Source: Linnemannia hyalina
Taxonomy: Eukaryota; Mortierellomycota; Mortierellomycetes; Mortierellales; Mortierellaceae
Reading direction: 5' to 3'
Assembly (NCBI GenBank): GCA_019671135.1
Contig: JAHRHY010000004.1
Location: 2,232,001-2,296,000 of the forward strand
Length of the DNA: 64,000 nucleotides
The notes under the pieces were generated by a model. It saw nothing but the letters and a program-made list of their open reading frames with translations. It did no database searches and had not been told where the DNA came from. The position numbers were made by a program, and so were the translations under genes. Below are positions 35,074-47,222 of the stretch, piece after piece (position 1 is the first letter of the stretch; every line of letters starts with the position of its first letter).

Positions 35074-36227
35074 ATGGCAATTCTAAGGACGTTCCCATTA
35101 CTCCACACACTCAACCGCCCTGTCCTCGACGCAACCGCACACCAACAGCCACACCAGGCAGAAGAAGCCGCCGAAAGAGGGCATGCAGTGATCGAAGGAA
35201 ACCTAGGAGACTACCCCTCGGAACTCCTTCAACTCCGTCTGCAGGCCATCCAGGACCACCTCTCGAAACACCACCCCTCAACCGCGATCTATATTGCATC
35301 CTTGGGCGCAGTCCTATTGATCACCATCACCCTGATTGCCACCTGTCTGGCCCTCCATGTATCTGACGGCAAGCCCTGGGTGTTGGGCGTGATTGTGATC
35401 ATGATCCTACTCTTTATCTCCAAGATGGCCTTCCTTTCGCGGATAGAGAAGGTACACCTCCATGGCCCTTTTTGTTCCCACCATGCAAGAGAAGAGTCGA
35501 TGGTGTGCTATTTTTCCATCTTTGAATGGCTATCCTAGAGGGGCTCGATTGGCTGGTTGATGGCGTGCTTTTGACGTGACCAAACAAACAAAAATCTTGA
35601 AACTAACCACGTCCACCTGGATCCAATCAAACCCCTTTTCTCACTCCGACTTCCTTCCTTCTCCAGGAACACAAGGGAATTGCTTCGCTACTCCTGACAT
35701 TCAACGAGCAGGACATGCCCCACTACGGCGTACTCTACCGCCTTAGACCCAGGGCCTATTCTTCTCCTTCCACAGATACAACAATCACGGGAACAAGGAG
35801 GACACGGTCAGATTGGTTGATTCGACTCGCCTACAAACTCAACCTCGGGCTACCCTGTTGGGCACTTGACCTAACAACCATCGACCACATCGACGAATTC
35901 TCCTTCCAGGATCACCCTGCCACGGACCCCCATGCATCCCCCGAAGAAATCTTGGCCAGGGAAAACGAATTGCCGACCTATCGTCCAAAAGCGGAAGAGG
36001 GGGATAACGAGAACGGGATTGAACATCATCATTCTCAGCAACATCGGGTCCTGGGGGAGGCTTTGCCACCACAGTATGCCGACATTGTGGAAATGCAGGC
36101 GGTGGTGACAGAAGACCCTTCTTCTTCTTCGTCTTCATCTTCTTCTCCGCCCTCTACTGGATCTTCCCACTTTGTACAAGCGCCAGGAACAGCAACGACA
36201 GGAGGGTCATCATCTCAAAGGATATAA
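35074..36227 (+). CDS. Two-TM membrane protein with PY motifs
   Basis: Two exons, 35074-35451 and 35667-36227, 312 residues. A polar N-terminus is followed by two membrane helices (about 68-93 and 99-119) separated by a short charged loop, then a long soluble tail, so both ends face the same side. The tail has LPTY (228-231) and PPQY (260-263) plus acidic stretches and a poly-Ser run. PPxY and LPxY are ligands for WW domains of Rsp5/Nedd4 ubiquitin ligases, and small fungal membrane proteins with such motifs often act as Rsp5 adaptors. That role is inference from the motifs; no family is recognised. Confidence 0.75.
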
Positions 36228-36351
36228 AATACCACACTCTATACCCCACCCACTATTTAACACCACCCTGTACCATAATAAACGACCCGTCATGTCTTTT
36301 TGTCAACATAATATATTTGCAAAGAACATTTCAATAAACTACACTGCATGT

Positions 36352-37685
36352 TCAGACGTCGACATCCTTGAAGCGATCTTCCTCGGCGTCCTCGCCTGGC
36401 TCCTCGTCCTCAGGCTTGGGGATCAGTCCGTGAGGGTCCTGAAGCATGCTCTCCATCTTGGCCAGTGCCGCCTAAAAAACAAAGTTGAGACACAAGGCAG
36501 AAGGAAGAAAAGAAAACCCGGAGGCAATAAAAAAAAAAAAAAAAAAGATTCGTAAACATGGGGTTCTGGTACTTTTTTAATTCGAGTGTTCGAGTGAGGT
36601 TTTGTAAGGGTGTGGTGGTAGTGATCCGAGTTCGGCGGGGTCGTGTTGACTGTTCGAAATCGATTCGCCCAGCGAAAGACTCGCCCTTAGTAGGCACGCC
36701 ACATTTTTGACCGCGCCTCCTGTTCCTGTTCCTCTGTGTACTCCTGCCCTTCCTGATCCTCTCCTGCCTCAGATGCGTCGACCATCATCGATGCCTCGTC
36801 ACCTTCCTGTCGAACACGCTTTCCTGCAATGCCAGTGGTGCTATCAACCTCCTGATTCTGGTTCTGACTCCATTGCTGGACCATTACCTGGCCTTGCTCG
36901 CTCAGCTCAAACTTGGCATCTGTCTCGGCGTTTCCGGTGTACCACTCACCACTTTGCAAATCGATCGCCGGGACCTGCTCCACCTCTCCTTCTTGTGCTC
37001 CTGAAGATGATGATGTGCCGATAGCTGTAGCGCTGCTAGACTTTGGGATATATCCTCCTTGGATATCGGCATCGGCATAGAGTCCCTCGTGGTCGTTAAT
37101 ATCGTCCTCGTAGTAGTCTCCCTCGCCATCCATGTCCTCATCATCCATATCGTCCTGGTGAAGTGACGCGCAGTAGGAGAGGTTCTCGTAGATGGTGTCC
37201 AGCGATGAAACCTCTGCGGGGACAAAACTCAACTCCAACACTGCATCCTCGTCTTCGTCCTCTTCCTCTGTGGCTCCGTTTCCATTGCTGATGGGGGTGG
37301 AGGTGTGGGCTGATCCAAAGGAGCCGAGGGACCCCTCGAGCTGACAGTAGATACTGGGTCCGACGTGGGATTCGCGTGCGATGGCGTGAATGATAATTGA
37401 TGGATAAGGGACGGCGAATCCTGAGTTTGATGTCTCTGAGAAAAAGTACAGCGACCTACAGCATCATAACGTAAAACGTATTGGTTAGTGGCAGCTAAGG
37501 TAAGAGGCAGAACAACGAAAGAGGCAAAAGTCAATGAGTTGAACATACTCGTCGGCGACGTAGAGGGTGCCAGGGTTCTGGAAGGCCTTGGAGGCGGGAG
37601 TGATGTGAACGGTGACGTTTTGCTGGGTGTGGCGGATGCGTGCCTCAGAGGGCGAGGGGGCTTGCTGCAGGATCGTGATGGCCAT
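36352..37685 (-). CDS. pICln-like methylosome subunit
   Basis: Exons 37549-37685 and the large exon ending near 36696 carry a pICln PH-like domain: TPASKAFQNPGTLYVADE joins SLYFFSETSNSGFAVPYPSI, then AIARESHVGPSIYCQLEG, and later VLELSFVPAEVSSLDTIYE, followed by a long acidic tail. The large exon can end at TAA 36687-36689 (301 aa). However, a segment at 36352-36471 preceded by a good acceptor reads AALAKMESMLQDPHGLIPKP and ends in an acidic tail. It joins in phase if a GC donor is used at 36695 (CGT|GCCTAC), giving 338 aa. I favour the longer form, with low confidence for that junction. pICln delivers Sm proteins to the PRMT5 methylosome in snRNP assembly. The start MAITIL is chosen; an in-frame upstream ATG would add 22 residues. 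Confidence 0.75.
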
Positions 37686-38739
37686 TGTGAATGAGTTTGT
37701 GGGGAGGAAGGGTGTGAAGAGATGCAAAACGCAGAGTTTTTTTCCAAGCAATGAAAAATGTTTTTTGTGACCGCCTTCAAGCGGAGAGACAGGGTCGCGT
37801 CTGATAAAGAGGGCTCAGTCGCGCGGTAAGCTGTCATGAACTCTCCTCGTCTAGGGTTAGCTAGGAAACTTGCCTAGTCGCAGTGCGACATCTTAATAGG
37901 TAGCTGCTTCTAGTTAGAATCGCGCGACCACGACTCAACCACATATCGCTGTAAATGAGGTGTGGTCACCGGCAGCAACTATCAAAGAGGCCAAGGGTAA
38001 GAAAGAAAGAGAGGGCTTTCTTTGTCATCTTCATTTGGAAAAAGTGCGATCCATTTCAAATCCCTCGCATACCCAATTCAAGGAAACCATGTTCAACCCC
38101 AAACACAATAGTGTCCTTGCAATTAGTGGCTGGTAAGAGTACACTTATTCCAAGAGGTGGATTACACATCCACGACATTGGCTAAAGTGATGGAACTGGA
38201 AATCCACAGTTTGCGACCATGCCTCTTTGATCGTTCCACCCCTGCGCTCTGACTTTGTGCTATATCCTTGGGGGACAAAGAAGGGTCCATGGTGGCGACG
38301 CTATTTTGATTTCTCTTTGCCCGGTTTCTTTGTCTATTTAACTTGATTTACATGGGATTAGCACGCTGCTTTTACAAAAGGCGGCAAACCAAGGCGATCA
38401 AGCGATGAAATGAGTATAAAAACAAGTACCGCGTCTTACTATTTTTTTTTCTCGTCGTCCTCACCTTCACCTTCTCCTTTACCTTCACCTTTACCTTCAC
38501 CTTTACCTTCAAGTCCTTCCCTTGCTTACCCTCAGCTTCACCCCCAAACTCACCCTCACCGCCAGCACTCTCCCTTCGGCCTACCGCCATTCTCGATCAC
38601 AGCATACAAGACCCCATTCCAAGTTCTCCGCACCTTAAAAAAGCCATCTTCCCTTCACATCCCACATCCCTCTCTTACCTCCACCCCTCTCTCTTACCTC
38701 CACCTCAAGCCTTTCTTCGCCCTGTACCACCAAGGCAAG
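37686..38739. other. Divergent intergenic region, pICln / F-box gene
   Basis: No separate gene supported. A 12-bp unit CTTTACCTTCAC is repeated about 2.8 times at 38477-38510. A telomere-like CTAGGGTTAG lies near 37851. The stretch 38410-38739 is open in frame with the F-box gene and could encode an N-terminal extension. Confidence 0.45.
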
Positions 38740-41508
38740 ATGTCGATAAGAAAACTCCGAAACTCGTTCCAGCGACGCCTCCAAATTGATCGTTTCGTCC
38801 TCGAGCAGGACAACCAAGCTGATCTGTCTCCCTCTCCGTCCTCTCCTCTCAAGAACCAAGGCTACTCATTCTCCGCCTTTGCCATGGACCATGACCAGCA
38901 AATCCACTCCCGATCCTCTGCCGATCTTGCACTCCAATCTTCGTTCACCACTGCAGTTACTGCTTCTTACTCTTCCGCGGTGACCTCCGACAAGGACGAC
39001 AGCCTCTACTTTGAACAATGCTTCTCGCCTCTCGACCTGCCTCCAGTCTTGCTGATCTACTTCATCAAATTCCTGACCCCGGGTGACCTCTGGAAGCTGA
39101 GCCAGGTCTCGAAGACCATGCAGTCGGCGGTCATGGCCTTCATGTCCCGTTCTCAGCGGTTTGGGTTTGAAGCGATTCGGATCCTGCGACAGGAGCATGT
39201 CTGGACAGACAGGCAGCTTTTGGGTGTTCACCACGAGAAGCATTATGAGGATATGCGTGACCGTTTCTGGATCACATATAATCAGCCGCTGAGGATGATC
39301 ATTCCGCCGTTCCCTGATGATGCGCCTGAGGAGCCAGGTCCTGGTGTTGGTAATGAGGCTGGGAACCAGGATGCCGATGCCGCTGTCGAAGAGGACTTGC
39401 TCACTCAGCAGCAGCAGCAGCAGACACCAGCTGAAAATGCTATGGCCGGTCAGTTGCAGACTGACAACGCGATGGTTGAAGGTGTGATCAACAACAACCA
39501 CACCAACAATGTCTCAGCACCTCCACCACCCCCATCCCTACCAGCCCTTGCCACCTCAGCTGTCCCCAACCGTGGCATCATCCGTAGCCAGTACTGGGTC
39601 TCTCAAGCCAACTTTTTGTTTGCCGCCGTCCTCGAGTCCTCCGAGGGGTTCCAGTCTTCCGATGGGTTCCAATCCTCACCATTCTCCCAAGGCCAAGGCG
39701 GGGACCAAGAGATGGAAGGCCCCGAGACCGTGCTCCAAGCCATGAACCCTGCCACTGCCGCTGCCGCCCTCGTCTCTGCCATGGAGCGCGGAAACGATCC
39801 AGCCATGGGCGCCTTCTGGACAAATCAATACGAGACCACCAAGAACATCTCCTCCCAGGTCGCCAAGCTGGCCATGGTCGACAAAACTGGTCTTCTCCTC
39901 CCCGCGACCAAGGATCGGTTCTGGTCGCTCGTCCAGTTGCTGTTTGACTCCAACTTGGTCGATCTTGCCTACCGCCGGGCTATCATCAACTGTGCGCGTT
40001 ATATGACCGCCAAGTTCGACTCTTGCTTTGCTTACGGGCTGCGTGTCAACGGGCGGGTGGTTCTGGATACCGATTATTATGACTACGAGCCTAAGGAGTA
40101 CTCGGTCAAGATGGGACCTCATCTTGCGGTCGACCCGGATCCCAAGTCGCTTGAAAGCGCGGATGCTCCTGTCGAACCCAAGCGGGACAATGAAGAGCGG
40201 CGTACCGTTACCCCTCCTCGTCGTCTTCAGAGTACTTTCCAAGCCATGCTCTGGGGACGTTGCCTTACCGATGTGGTTAGGATCTACAACCAGATTCAAG
40301 AGCTCCACAACATCCCTGTCGTTATTAGCGTCCCCTCCGCCATTCGCGATCTTGGCAGCAAGAACAACGATCTATCCGAACAGGTAAACCTTCGTCATCG
40401 CCAGAAGGAAGTCACCGAACAGCACCATCCCATCGGTCGTGGATTCAGAAAGATGATTCATCGGATCCGGTCTGTCGCCAAGAGGCGCCGTTACACCTGC
40501 GGAGGAAATGTACGCGAGACCAAAGTCCTCTTTACCCACCGCGGTGTCACTTCCTGCAGCCTTCCTGCCTCGTTCTCGCCTGGATCGCCAACCTTTGCTC
40601 TGTTCACCGCTTCAGCACCCACGTTTGGCGATGCGCCGCGTCCACAGGCCCAGCAGCCTACTTCATCTTCTCAGTCTGGATGCCAGGACCCCTATCAGCA
40701 CCGCCGCCGCACCTCCGAGCTACCAGACCCCAACAATTTCGATGACTTCTTCCGTGTTAAAAAATCCGAGCTCCACAGCTTCCAACAACGCGTAGCCAGC
40801 ATGGAGAAGAAGCAGAGGCAGCGACGGGCCATAATGGAAGAGCGCATCAGACGCGAGACGATGTTGAAGGAAGAGTTACTCGGGCTCTGTCACATGGCCT
40901 GTGGGCTCTTCGTGGTCAGGAGCCAGCGTCAACCCGAGCAAGGCGGTCCCCGATCGATAATGACCCTGTTGCGGCAAGGTAGTCCATGGAAGAAGGGCGT
41001 TTGGCGCTCTGGAGAGTGGCAACACGCGCCTATTGACCTGGACCACGACTTGGACGAGACTGCAATGGCACACCGTCATCACCTCGAGCGTGACTACAAT
41101 CATCTCAAGCGTTTTGTCGGTTCTCATCGCCGCTGGTCCTCATTCGACCATTCCTCCTCGTCTTCCGTCTCATCATTCATTTCATCACCATCTCCATCTC
41201 TTTCCTCCGATTCGTTGACGTCCTTCTTCACCGACGCATCCACACTACGACCAACCACCAGAGGTACTACCGACGCGTTCGACGGCAACGAATACGCGAG
41301 CATCTCAGACATCCTCGACATTCTCCCTCTCAACGCGACGACCAAACAAGACGACACAATCGACCACGGTGCTTGGCAAAGCCTTTCTCTGGCAACAATC
41401 AACTTCCTGATGGACGAGAATTTGGCCTGGGGCGGGAATGACCCCAACCACGAATTGAGTAAACTTAAGGCCACCTTGCATGAAGGTGCATGGTATTACC
41501 ACGATTAA
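38740..41508 (+). CDS. Large F-box-like protein
   Basis: Single exon; 922 residues from MSIRKL, or 1032 if an in-frame ATG at 38410 is used. The shorter start is preferred because the extension is Ser/Pro/Phe-rich, translated from CT-rich leader DNA. An F-box-like motif lies at about 97-140 (LPPVLLIYFIKFLTPGD, then LWKLSQVSKTMQSAVM), as in SCF ubiquitin-ligase adaptors that bind Skp1. Residues about 190-310 are Gln/Pro/Ala-rich. A helical middle region follows (QVAKLAMVDKTGLLLPATKD, then FWSLVQLLFDSNLVDLAYRR). A basic patch (about 560-585) and a Lys/Arg/Glu-rich coiled coil (about 680-715) precede a Ser-rich C-terminal region. No substrate-binding repeats are recognised, so the target is unknown. 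Confidence 0.75.
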   Translation: MSIRKLRNSFQRRLQIDRFVLEQDNQADLSPSPSSPLKNQGYSFSAFAMDHDQQIHSRSSADLALQSSFTTAVTASYSSAVTSDKDDSLYFEQCFSPLDLPPVLLIYFIKFLTPGDLWKLSQVSKTMQSAVMAFMSRSQRFGFEAIRILRQEHVWTDRQLLGVHHEKHYEDMRDRFWITYNQPLRMIIPPFPDDAPEEPGPGVGNEAGNQDADAAVEEDLLTQQQQQQTPAENAMAGQLQTDNAMVEGVINNNHTNNVSAPPPPPSLPALATSAVPNRGIIRSQYWVSQANFLFAAVLESSEGFQSSDGFQSSPFSQGQGGDQEMEGPETVLQAMNPATAAAALVSAMERGNDPAMGAFWTNQYETTKNISSQVAKLAMVDKTGLLLPATKDRFWSLVQLLFDSNLVDLAYRRAIINCARYMTAKFDSCFAYGLRVNGRVVLDTDYYDYEPKEYSVKMGPHLAVDPDPKSLESADAPVEPKRDNEERRTVTPPRRLQSTFQAMLWGRCLTDVVRIYNQIQELHNIPVVISVPSAIRDLGSKNNDLSEQVNLRHRQKEVTEQHHPIGRGFRKMIHRIRSVAKRRRYTCGGNVRETKVLFTHRGVTSCSLPASFSPGSPTFALFTASAPTFGDAPRPQAQQPTSSSQSGCQDPYQHRRRTSELPDPNNFDDFFRVKKSELHSFQQRVASMEKKQRQRRAIMEERIRRETMLKEELLGLCHMACGLFVVRSQRQPEQGGPRSIMTLLRQGSPWKKGVWRSGEWQHAPIDLDHDLDETAMAHRHHLERDYNHLKRFVGSHRRWSSFDHSSSSSVSSFISSPSPSLSSDSLTSFFTDASTLRPTTRGTTDAFDGNEYASISDILDILPLNATTKQDDTIDHGAWQSLSLATINFLMDENLAWGGNDPNHELSKLKATLHEGAWYYHD

Positions 41509-42858
41509 AACGGCGCAGCTATTGTTTACAGTAAAGCAGAATTGGGGGGGAGGTGGGGGTAGTTCAGTCAATACCATTTAGTCATTCAGTCGATTCCCCG
41601 GGTAACAACCGCATATATTAGAGGTTTACCCATTGCATTACAAGGAAACTCTATTCAGTTTCTACTACGGCGGAACAAAAAGTTGCACTCAGTCCTCATC
41701 GCGGGCCTCTCTCCCATATCGCCGCAATGCCAAGCTGATGGGAATAAAGGCTTTCTTCTTGAACTACGTCTTTCCTTGTATCCTCACCCCAGTTTTTTTT
41801 CTCCTCTTCTACCCAGCCCGTCATTAAGAGTCGAGTTCGATATATCACAAGTACCCAATGGGTACGGAGACAATAACCCGAAGTTCCCAACAAGACACTC
41901 TGTCTCTTGGTCTCTCACGCTCTCGCTCTCTCTGTTCACTATTGTTTCTGTCTCAAGAGCCTAATTTCCCATCCTTCTTTTAGTCCTCCGTGGCCTCCTT
42001 TTCTTCGCGCCCCCACACGCGCCTCATTTTCGCTTTTCTGGGGGACTGGTGGTAACTTTTCCTGCGGTCCCCCCTTGCAAACTCGCATTCTTTTTATTCA
42101 TATTAAGCAGGCATCGAGACAAAGACGCATCCGAAGTTGGAAAAAAAGATTTTCGAACGAGAAAACTACAAAAAGTAAACCAAAATGCGGCTTTTGAGAT
42201 GGTGTCGGGTGTACGGGTATGGCGTGAGTTTGTTTGTGATTGTGTGTTTGAAAGCAGGTTGACGATCAACAGCCAAAGTGGTGTTGACAGCGAAGTGAGT
42301 ATACTTGACTCATTTCCTGATCCATCCGAGCTGGTTACCCGTGGAGTGTGCCTAGGCCGACTGTATGCAATGTATTCTATTCAACTGATCATTCTCTCAC
42401 TTTTCTTATGCATTTTTTACTAAGAGGGGCTCGTATCTGCTATAGAGTAAAGAACTATCTGGGGCGATATATTGGCTAGTTTTTCTATGCGCCTTTTTTT
42501 ACGGCAAGCAAAAATACAGAGGGAGGAACGCGAATTATAGGTGAAAAGTGAATAGTGGGATCCAGTAAACAAAATAAAAGGCATCATTTTCTCGTTGTTT
42601 TCATCACTCTTTCCCTTTGTCTTTCTTCACTCCAAGAAACAAGACAGACACCCTCCAATACCCATACCAATCCTACCATAGTTCCACTCATCCTTTTCCA
42701 AGTTCCAACCCCACATCAGTTCGTCAACCATTAACCACTGACCATATCATTCTTTCATAAGAGAAAAAAAAATCTACAGAAAACAGTCATACATCCCCTT
42801 GATACAAACCACAAACCTACACAACCACCCTTTGTAACAAAGAACCAAGCCGCCCGTG
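41509..42858. other. Upstream region of the GATA factor gene
   Basis: About 1.35 kb without a supported gene. The last 270 bases are AC/CT-rich, consistent with a leader. Short frames at 42049-42423 have no recognisable product. Confidence 0.45.
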
Positions 42859-45800
42859 ATGCCACTCTGCGAGCAACCCGTCCCCGAGACCGATGCCAGG
42901 CTTTTACTCCTGAACGACGACGATCCCGAGTTCAAGGACAAGAACGGTGACAACCACGTCGATCCTCCGCCTGCTCCTGGTCAACAGCCGAATCAACAAC
43001 AGCAGCGTGATGAGAACCATGCTACCTCTGTTGCTGCTGTTGCCGGTCGTCCTTCGGTTGACACATTTGGCATCTATCAAGAGTTCGATGCCATCGAGCA
43101 ATTGAGCGCCAACGGCGATGGCCGCGATGGGGATGAGCTTGGTCTCACCCCCAACAGTGGTGACATCAATGTCAGTCAAGATGTCGGCCGAGGTGACGGC
43201 GGCGGTTCTGCTGCTAGTTCTGGCCACGCGGATACTCATCCCAACTACGTCCACCAGCAGCAACGACCTCCTTACCACCATTGCATCGCGGTGTTGGATG
43301 AAAAGGACTCGACCGAGTTGAATTCTGCATCGGCAGCTCCTTTGGGCTTTGTTCCTCAGCCTGGTGATGAGAATACTACCGTTGCCCACCCTGGTCTTTC
43401 TGCCTCTTCTGATGAGAAGCGTGCAGCTTTGCGTTCTTGCTTTTCGACCTCGTCGTCTTCGATCTCTCCGTTGGTCCTGCCTTCGCCATCCAAGCTCTTG
43501 TCGGACGGGGATTATGGTGTTGCTGTTGGTGATGAAAAGTCTGACACGCCGCCGCCGTCATCGACTGTTCCATCAATGTCTCTGGCTGCAGTCACTGCTT
43601 CGTCGACGACGACGCAGTCGCAGTGCAAGACTCCTCCTCCTCGAGCAAGCCATCTTCCTTGGCGTGTTTCTTCTCCCCCGAACTCCTCAGCCGCGATGTT
43701 GAACGGTGACCCTCTCTCTACCACCGAGACCTCTGCAGGTCATTCCTACATGCGTGAAACCTCCGACGGTGCCTCGGCCTCTGAGGATCGCAACACCTTC
43801 TCGGCCACCGATTGGAAACAAGAGCAGCAGCAACACTCTGCCTCGATCATGGAGCAGACTTGGGCTCCCGCTTCGAGCGCTATCCACGGCCCAACTCTGC
43901 TCTCCACCTGGGATGACTTGCGTTCGTCGCCCTTTGACGATCACTCTGGCAGCAGCAAGCCGTCCTTCCCTACTGCTACCTACAACGGTGCCCCCGTCTC
44001 ACTGGCCTCCTATGTTACTTCAAACAACATCGCAGCCGGATCTCACTCGTTCGGCGCCACCGCCTGGCCGTCTGAATCTGGGTCCGGGTACAACCAGTCT
44101 TCGCCTTACCCGTCATCTCCAATTCGACTTGACGATCCAGCGGTTCTGGCCGAATATGCACGTTACCCATCTCACAAGGTGGCTTCTCCTATGCATGATC
44201 CCTTGCCTCCGCAATTTTCTTCGTCGTCGTCTGGGGGTTTCCATTCGTACCTTCATTCTGGTTACTACAGTGGTCCTCCTGGGCTCCGCTCTCCATCCTA
44301 TGCCTCGTCGATGGACGTGTATCAGTCCACTCGAACCGGATCTGGATCTGGTGGTCAGTTCTTGCATTCTGCATCTGGGCCGGGACCGTCTTACTCGCAC
44401 GGGTTCTCGACGCCCATTCTCCCATCCTATGATCGTATGCCGTCCTCTGTGCTGATGGGTGGTTCTGACACCTTCTCGTCGCCCACGGTGCCCAGCAACA
44501 GTCTGTACAACCCGACATCAATATCAGCTTTCTTGCCGCCATTCAATATGAGTGGCAACAACAACGGTATTTCTCCCGCGAGTTACAACGGATCCAAGGG
44601 CTCTTCTTCTTATCCGCAAGACCCGCTTTCTCCTTCGTCAATCCAGCAGTATGCCACATTTACGGCCGCGATGGGTCGAACAATGACCAAGCAGGAAATG
44701 CAGGCTACGGACCCTGACCCAAAGTTCTGTCATAACTGCAAGACGACTGCTACTCCGAGCTGGAGACGGTGCCCTCAAGGTCGTATTTTGCTTTGCAACG
44801 CTTGTGGTCTCTAGTAAGTGCCCTCCTCATTCTTTTTGTTCCTTCTTTGTTCTATGTAACCGCGGTCGACACTTTTTTTTTTAAAAAAATTGAGCGACGA
44901 AATTGACATTCTCCCTCTTTCTTTCCACTTTCTCCATCCCTTTTCTTTTTTGTTCCTAGCCAAAAGCTGCATGGCAAGGCCCGCCCATTCTTCAGGTCAA
45001 AGGACGGCACAATCAAAATCCACAGAACCCTCCCCGAGCACGACCCGTGCGCATTCTGCAAAACGACTCAGACCCCCGTCTGGAGGAAGGGACCTGACAA
45101 CTTGTTGATTTGTAACGGCTGCTCTTTGATTGCTCGACATGGCAAATCGTTGGTCCGACCTTCGCCTGCATCCAACGATGTCTCTTTTGATGGCAATGGT
45201 GCAGTGTCTTCGACGTCGGCTAGGCCATCCTTGTCTTCGGCATCGGTATCGGCTTCGCCCTCTGTCAGCACTGGCAAGCGATCACGTGCCCGATCGGGCA
45301 AGTCATTGGCGCGATCAGAGACGCCCTTTGATCAGCATTATGACACCATGTCAGGCAACCTTTCGCCACCACCCTCGGAGCTACACAAGTCCAGATTCAA
45401 GTCGTCGTCATCGTCGAGCCGCAGAAGCTTTCACCAACGCCGTAACAATCGCTCGGCTGGTCGAGGCTCCACCACCGCCACCACCGCCCCAGTTCCTAAC
45501 AGCGTCCATGAGACTGCGGTGTCGCGTATGTCGACCAAATGTCGACCAGCCAGGAAGAAAAAAAATTCCAGCTCTTCCTCCAGACGCGTTCTTTGCGACG
45601 ACACTGTCGCTGACGAAGCATCCATGCCCATCTCGATGTCTATGGCGGATCAACCCACATCCGGGGGCAGGTCTTACCCTCTCTCGATTGGCCTTTCTCA
45701 GGGTTACAAGTCTGGCGCAGATGATGGTGAGGGGTACGGAGTCTTTGGAGACGTCGGAAGTTATGACGGTGGAGATGCTAGAGGAGGGGAGATGGGTTAT

Positions 45801-46520
45801 GACATGAACGACTGGCGTCAGCAACGCCAGCATCCGTCCTTGTCCCCACTGCCCTTCTACCCTGACGACGCCGAGCCTTTCTTGCCCAGTCCTGAGGGCA
45901 GCCATGGTGGAAACCACGGTGGTATTGGAGCTGCCTTTGAGCGACACCAACAGCAGCAGCAGCAGGGCCAGTTGCCATCGCGCTCAAAGTCGGCGCTCTA
46001 CTCGTCGCGCTCATACCCCACGCAGCCGCACTACGGTCACCAGCATCACCAACGGCAGCAGGGACAGCAACATCACTACAACTGCCAGCAGCAGTATGAC
46101 CGCCAGCCAGAGGGTCATCGAGTCCATCCCACTCCACCTTCGGATTTCCCCTACAGCCCTTCAGTCGCCAACGGTATTCAATCTGAAGCTGTTACTGCAC
46201 CAGTTCCCACCGCTGTGGTTTCGACCACCGTCGGTTCTGGCGCCAACACCATGACCGAAGCACCGGTCAGACCCGCTTCTTCTTCTTTGTCGGCGATCCC
46301 AAACTCCTCGAAGGAGCCGATGTTACCTTCCACCTCGTTGCGCCAGGGCGAGTCCACTTCCACCGGCAAGAACACAGTCTGCATCAAGCATGAAGGAATT
46401 GATGACGATGAGAATGGCGTTGAGGAAGAGGAAGCGGTCGATGGCGAAGGGAAGGCGGCCTCGGTGACCAACACTGGAAGCGATCTGTCCTCAGCGGAGG
46501 AATATGATTCGGACGAGTGA
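42859..46520 (+). CDS. GATA-type transcription factor with two zinc fingers
   Basis: Two exons, 42859-44813 and 44960-46520, 1171 residues; the intron splits the first finger at CGLY. Finger 1 is C624-x2-C627-x18-C646-x2-C649; finger 2 is C682-x2-C685-x17-C703-x2-C706. Only 32 residues separate them. Finger 1 keeps TPSWRR, LLCNACGLYQKLHGKARP; finger 2 keeps TPVWRKGPDNLLICNGC but has SLIARHGKS instead of CGL plus basic tail. The long N-terminus is Ser/Pro/Gly-rich; the C-terminus has poly-Q/His stretches and an acidic end. Fungal GATA factors bind HGATAR sites and control nitrogen use, iron uptake, light responses or development; two-finger forms are best known among iron repressors (SreA/Urbs1). 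The Cys-rich stretch between SreA fingers is absent, so that assignment is not made. Confidence 0.85.
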
Positions 46521-47222
46521 GCGAGTGAGCAGGTATACTGTCCTGAACGTGTGTGTGTGTGTATGTGTTGATCATCCGTGGATGTTGAGACTTTGGCGGT
46601 GGGGAGTGATGGCAGAGCACTCTGTTGTTGATAGGTTTCGCGAATGCATAGAATAAAAAATGTCAGGCACACTCACCACACAAAAAAGCCAAAGAGCTAT
46701 CATCATCCTGGTTTCATGAATGTTTTATGTCTTGTGGTCATTAAACGTGATCAAAACGCCACTGCATGGCCTTAGTCAGGTTTTTTGGTGGCGTTTTACC
46801 AACCAGTCCATCTTCAATCGCTCTACTTTTACATGACAAAAGGGTAAGTGGACAAAAAGTAAAAGTGAAATAGACACATGCATATTTTTGTTGATCAACC
46901 ACATTCATGTGGTAAATTCGAAACGAGAGGACCAGAAAAAAGCCACAGGAGTGCACTGCGTCCACTGTATTCTGCATTTCAATCAGAGGTCGTGCGCAAC
47001 TCCTGTCATTCATTTGGCTGACTCATTTTCAGGCACATACAAAACAAAAAAGAATATCGAGAACAAAAAACAGAGCGAACAAAAAAAGAGACGACTGTAT
47101 CGGGTTGAAAAAAATCTATGCATATTTCGTTTATTCTTGGATGAATGGCGTAAGGGGGATGAGCGGAATGATGGAGGGGATGTAATAGTGGATTAAGAAA
47201 GGTTTGGAGAGTCAAGAAGTAT
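46521..47222. other. 3' flank region, no supported gene
   Basis: Convergent intergenic space between the GATA factor and the phosphate carrier. Only short frames. Confidence 0.45.

Noticed and set aside
36529..36547. Poly(A) end of a retroelement
   Set aside because: It lies in the probable pICln intron, where it is the pyrimidine tract on the sense strand; no flanking direct repeat was found.
39676..40308. 210-aa minus-strand frame
   Set aside because: Antisense of the F-box-like gene; no start context or domain.
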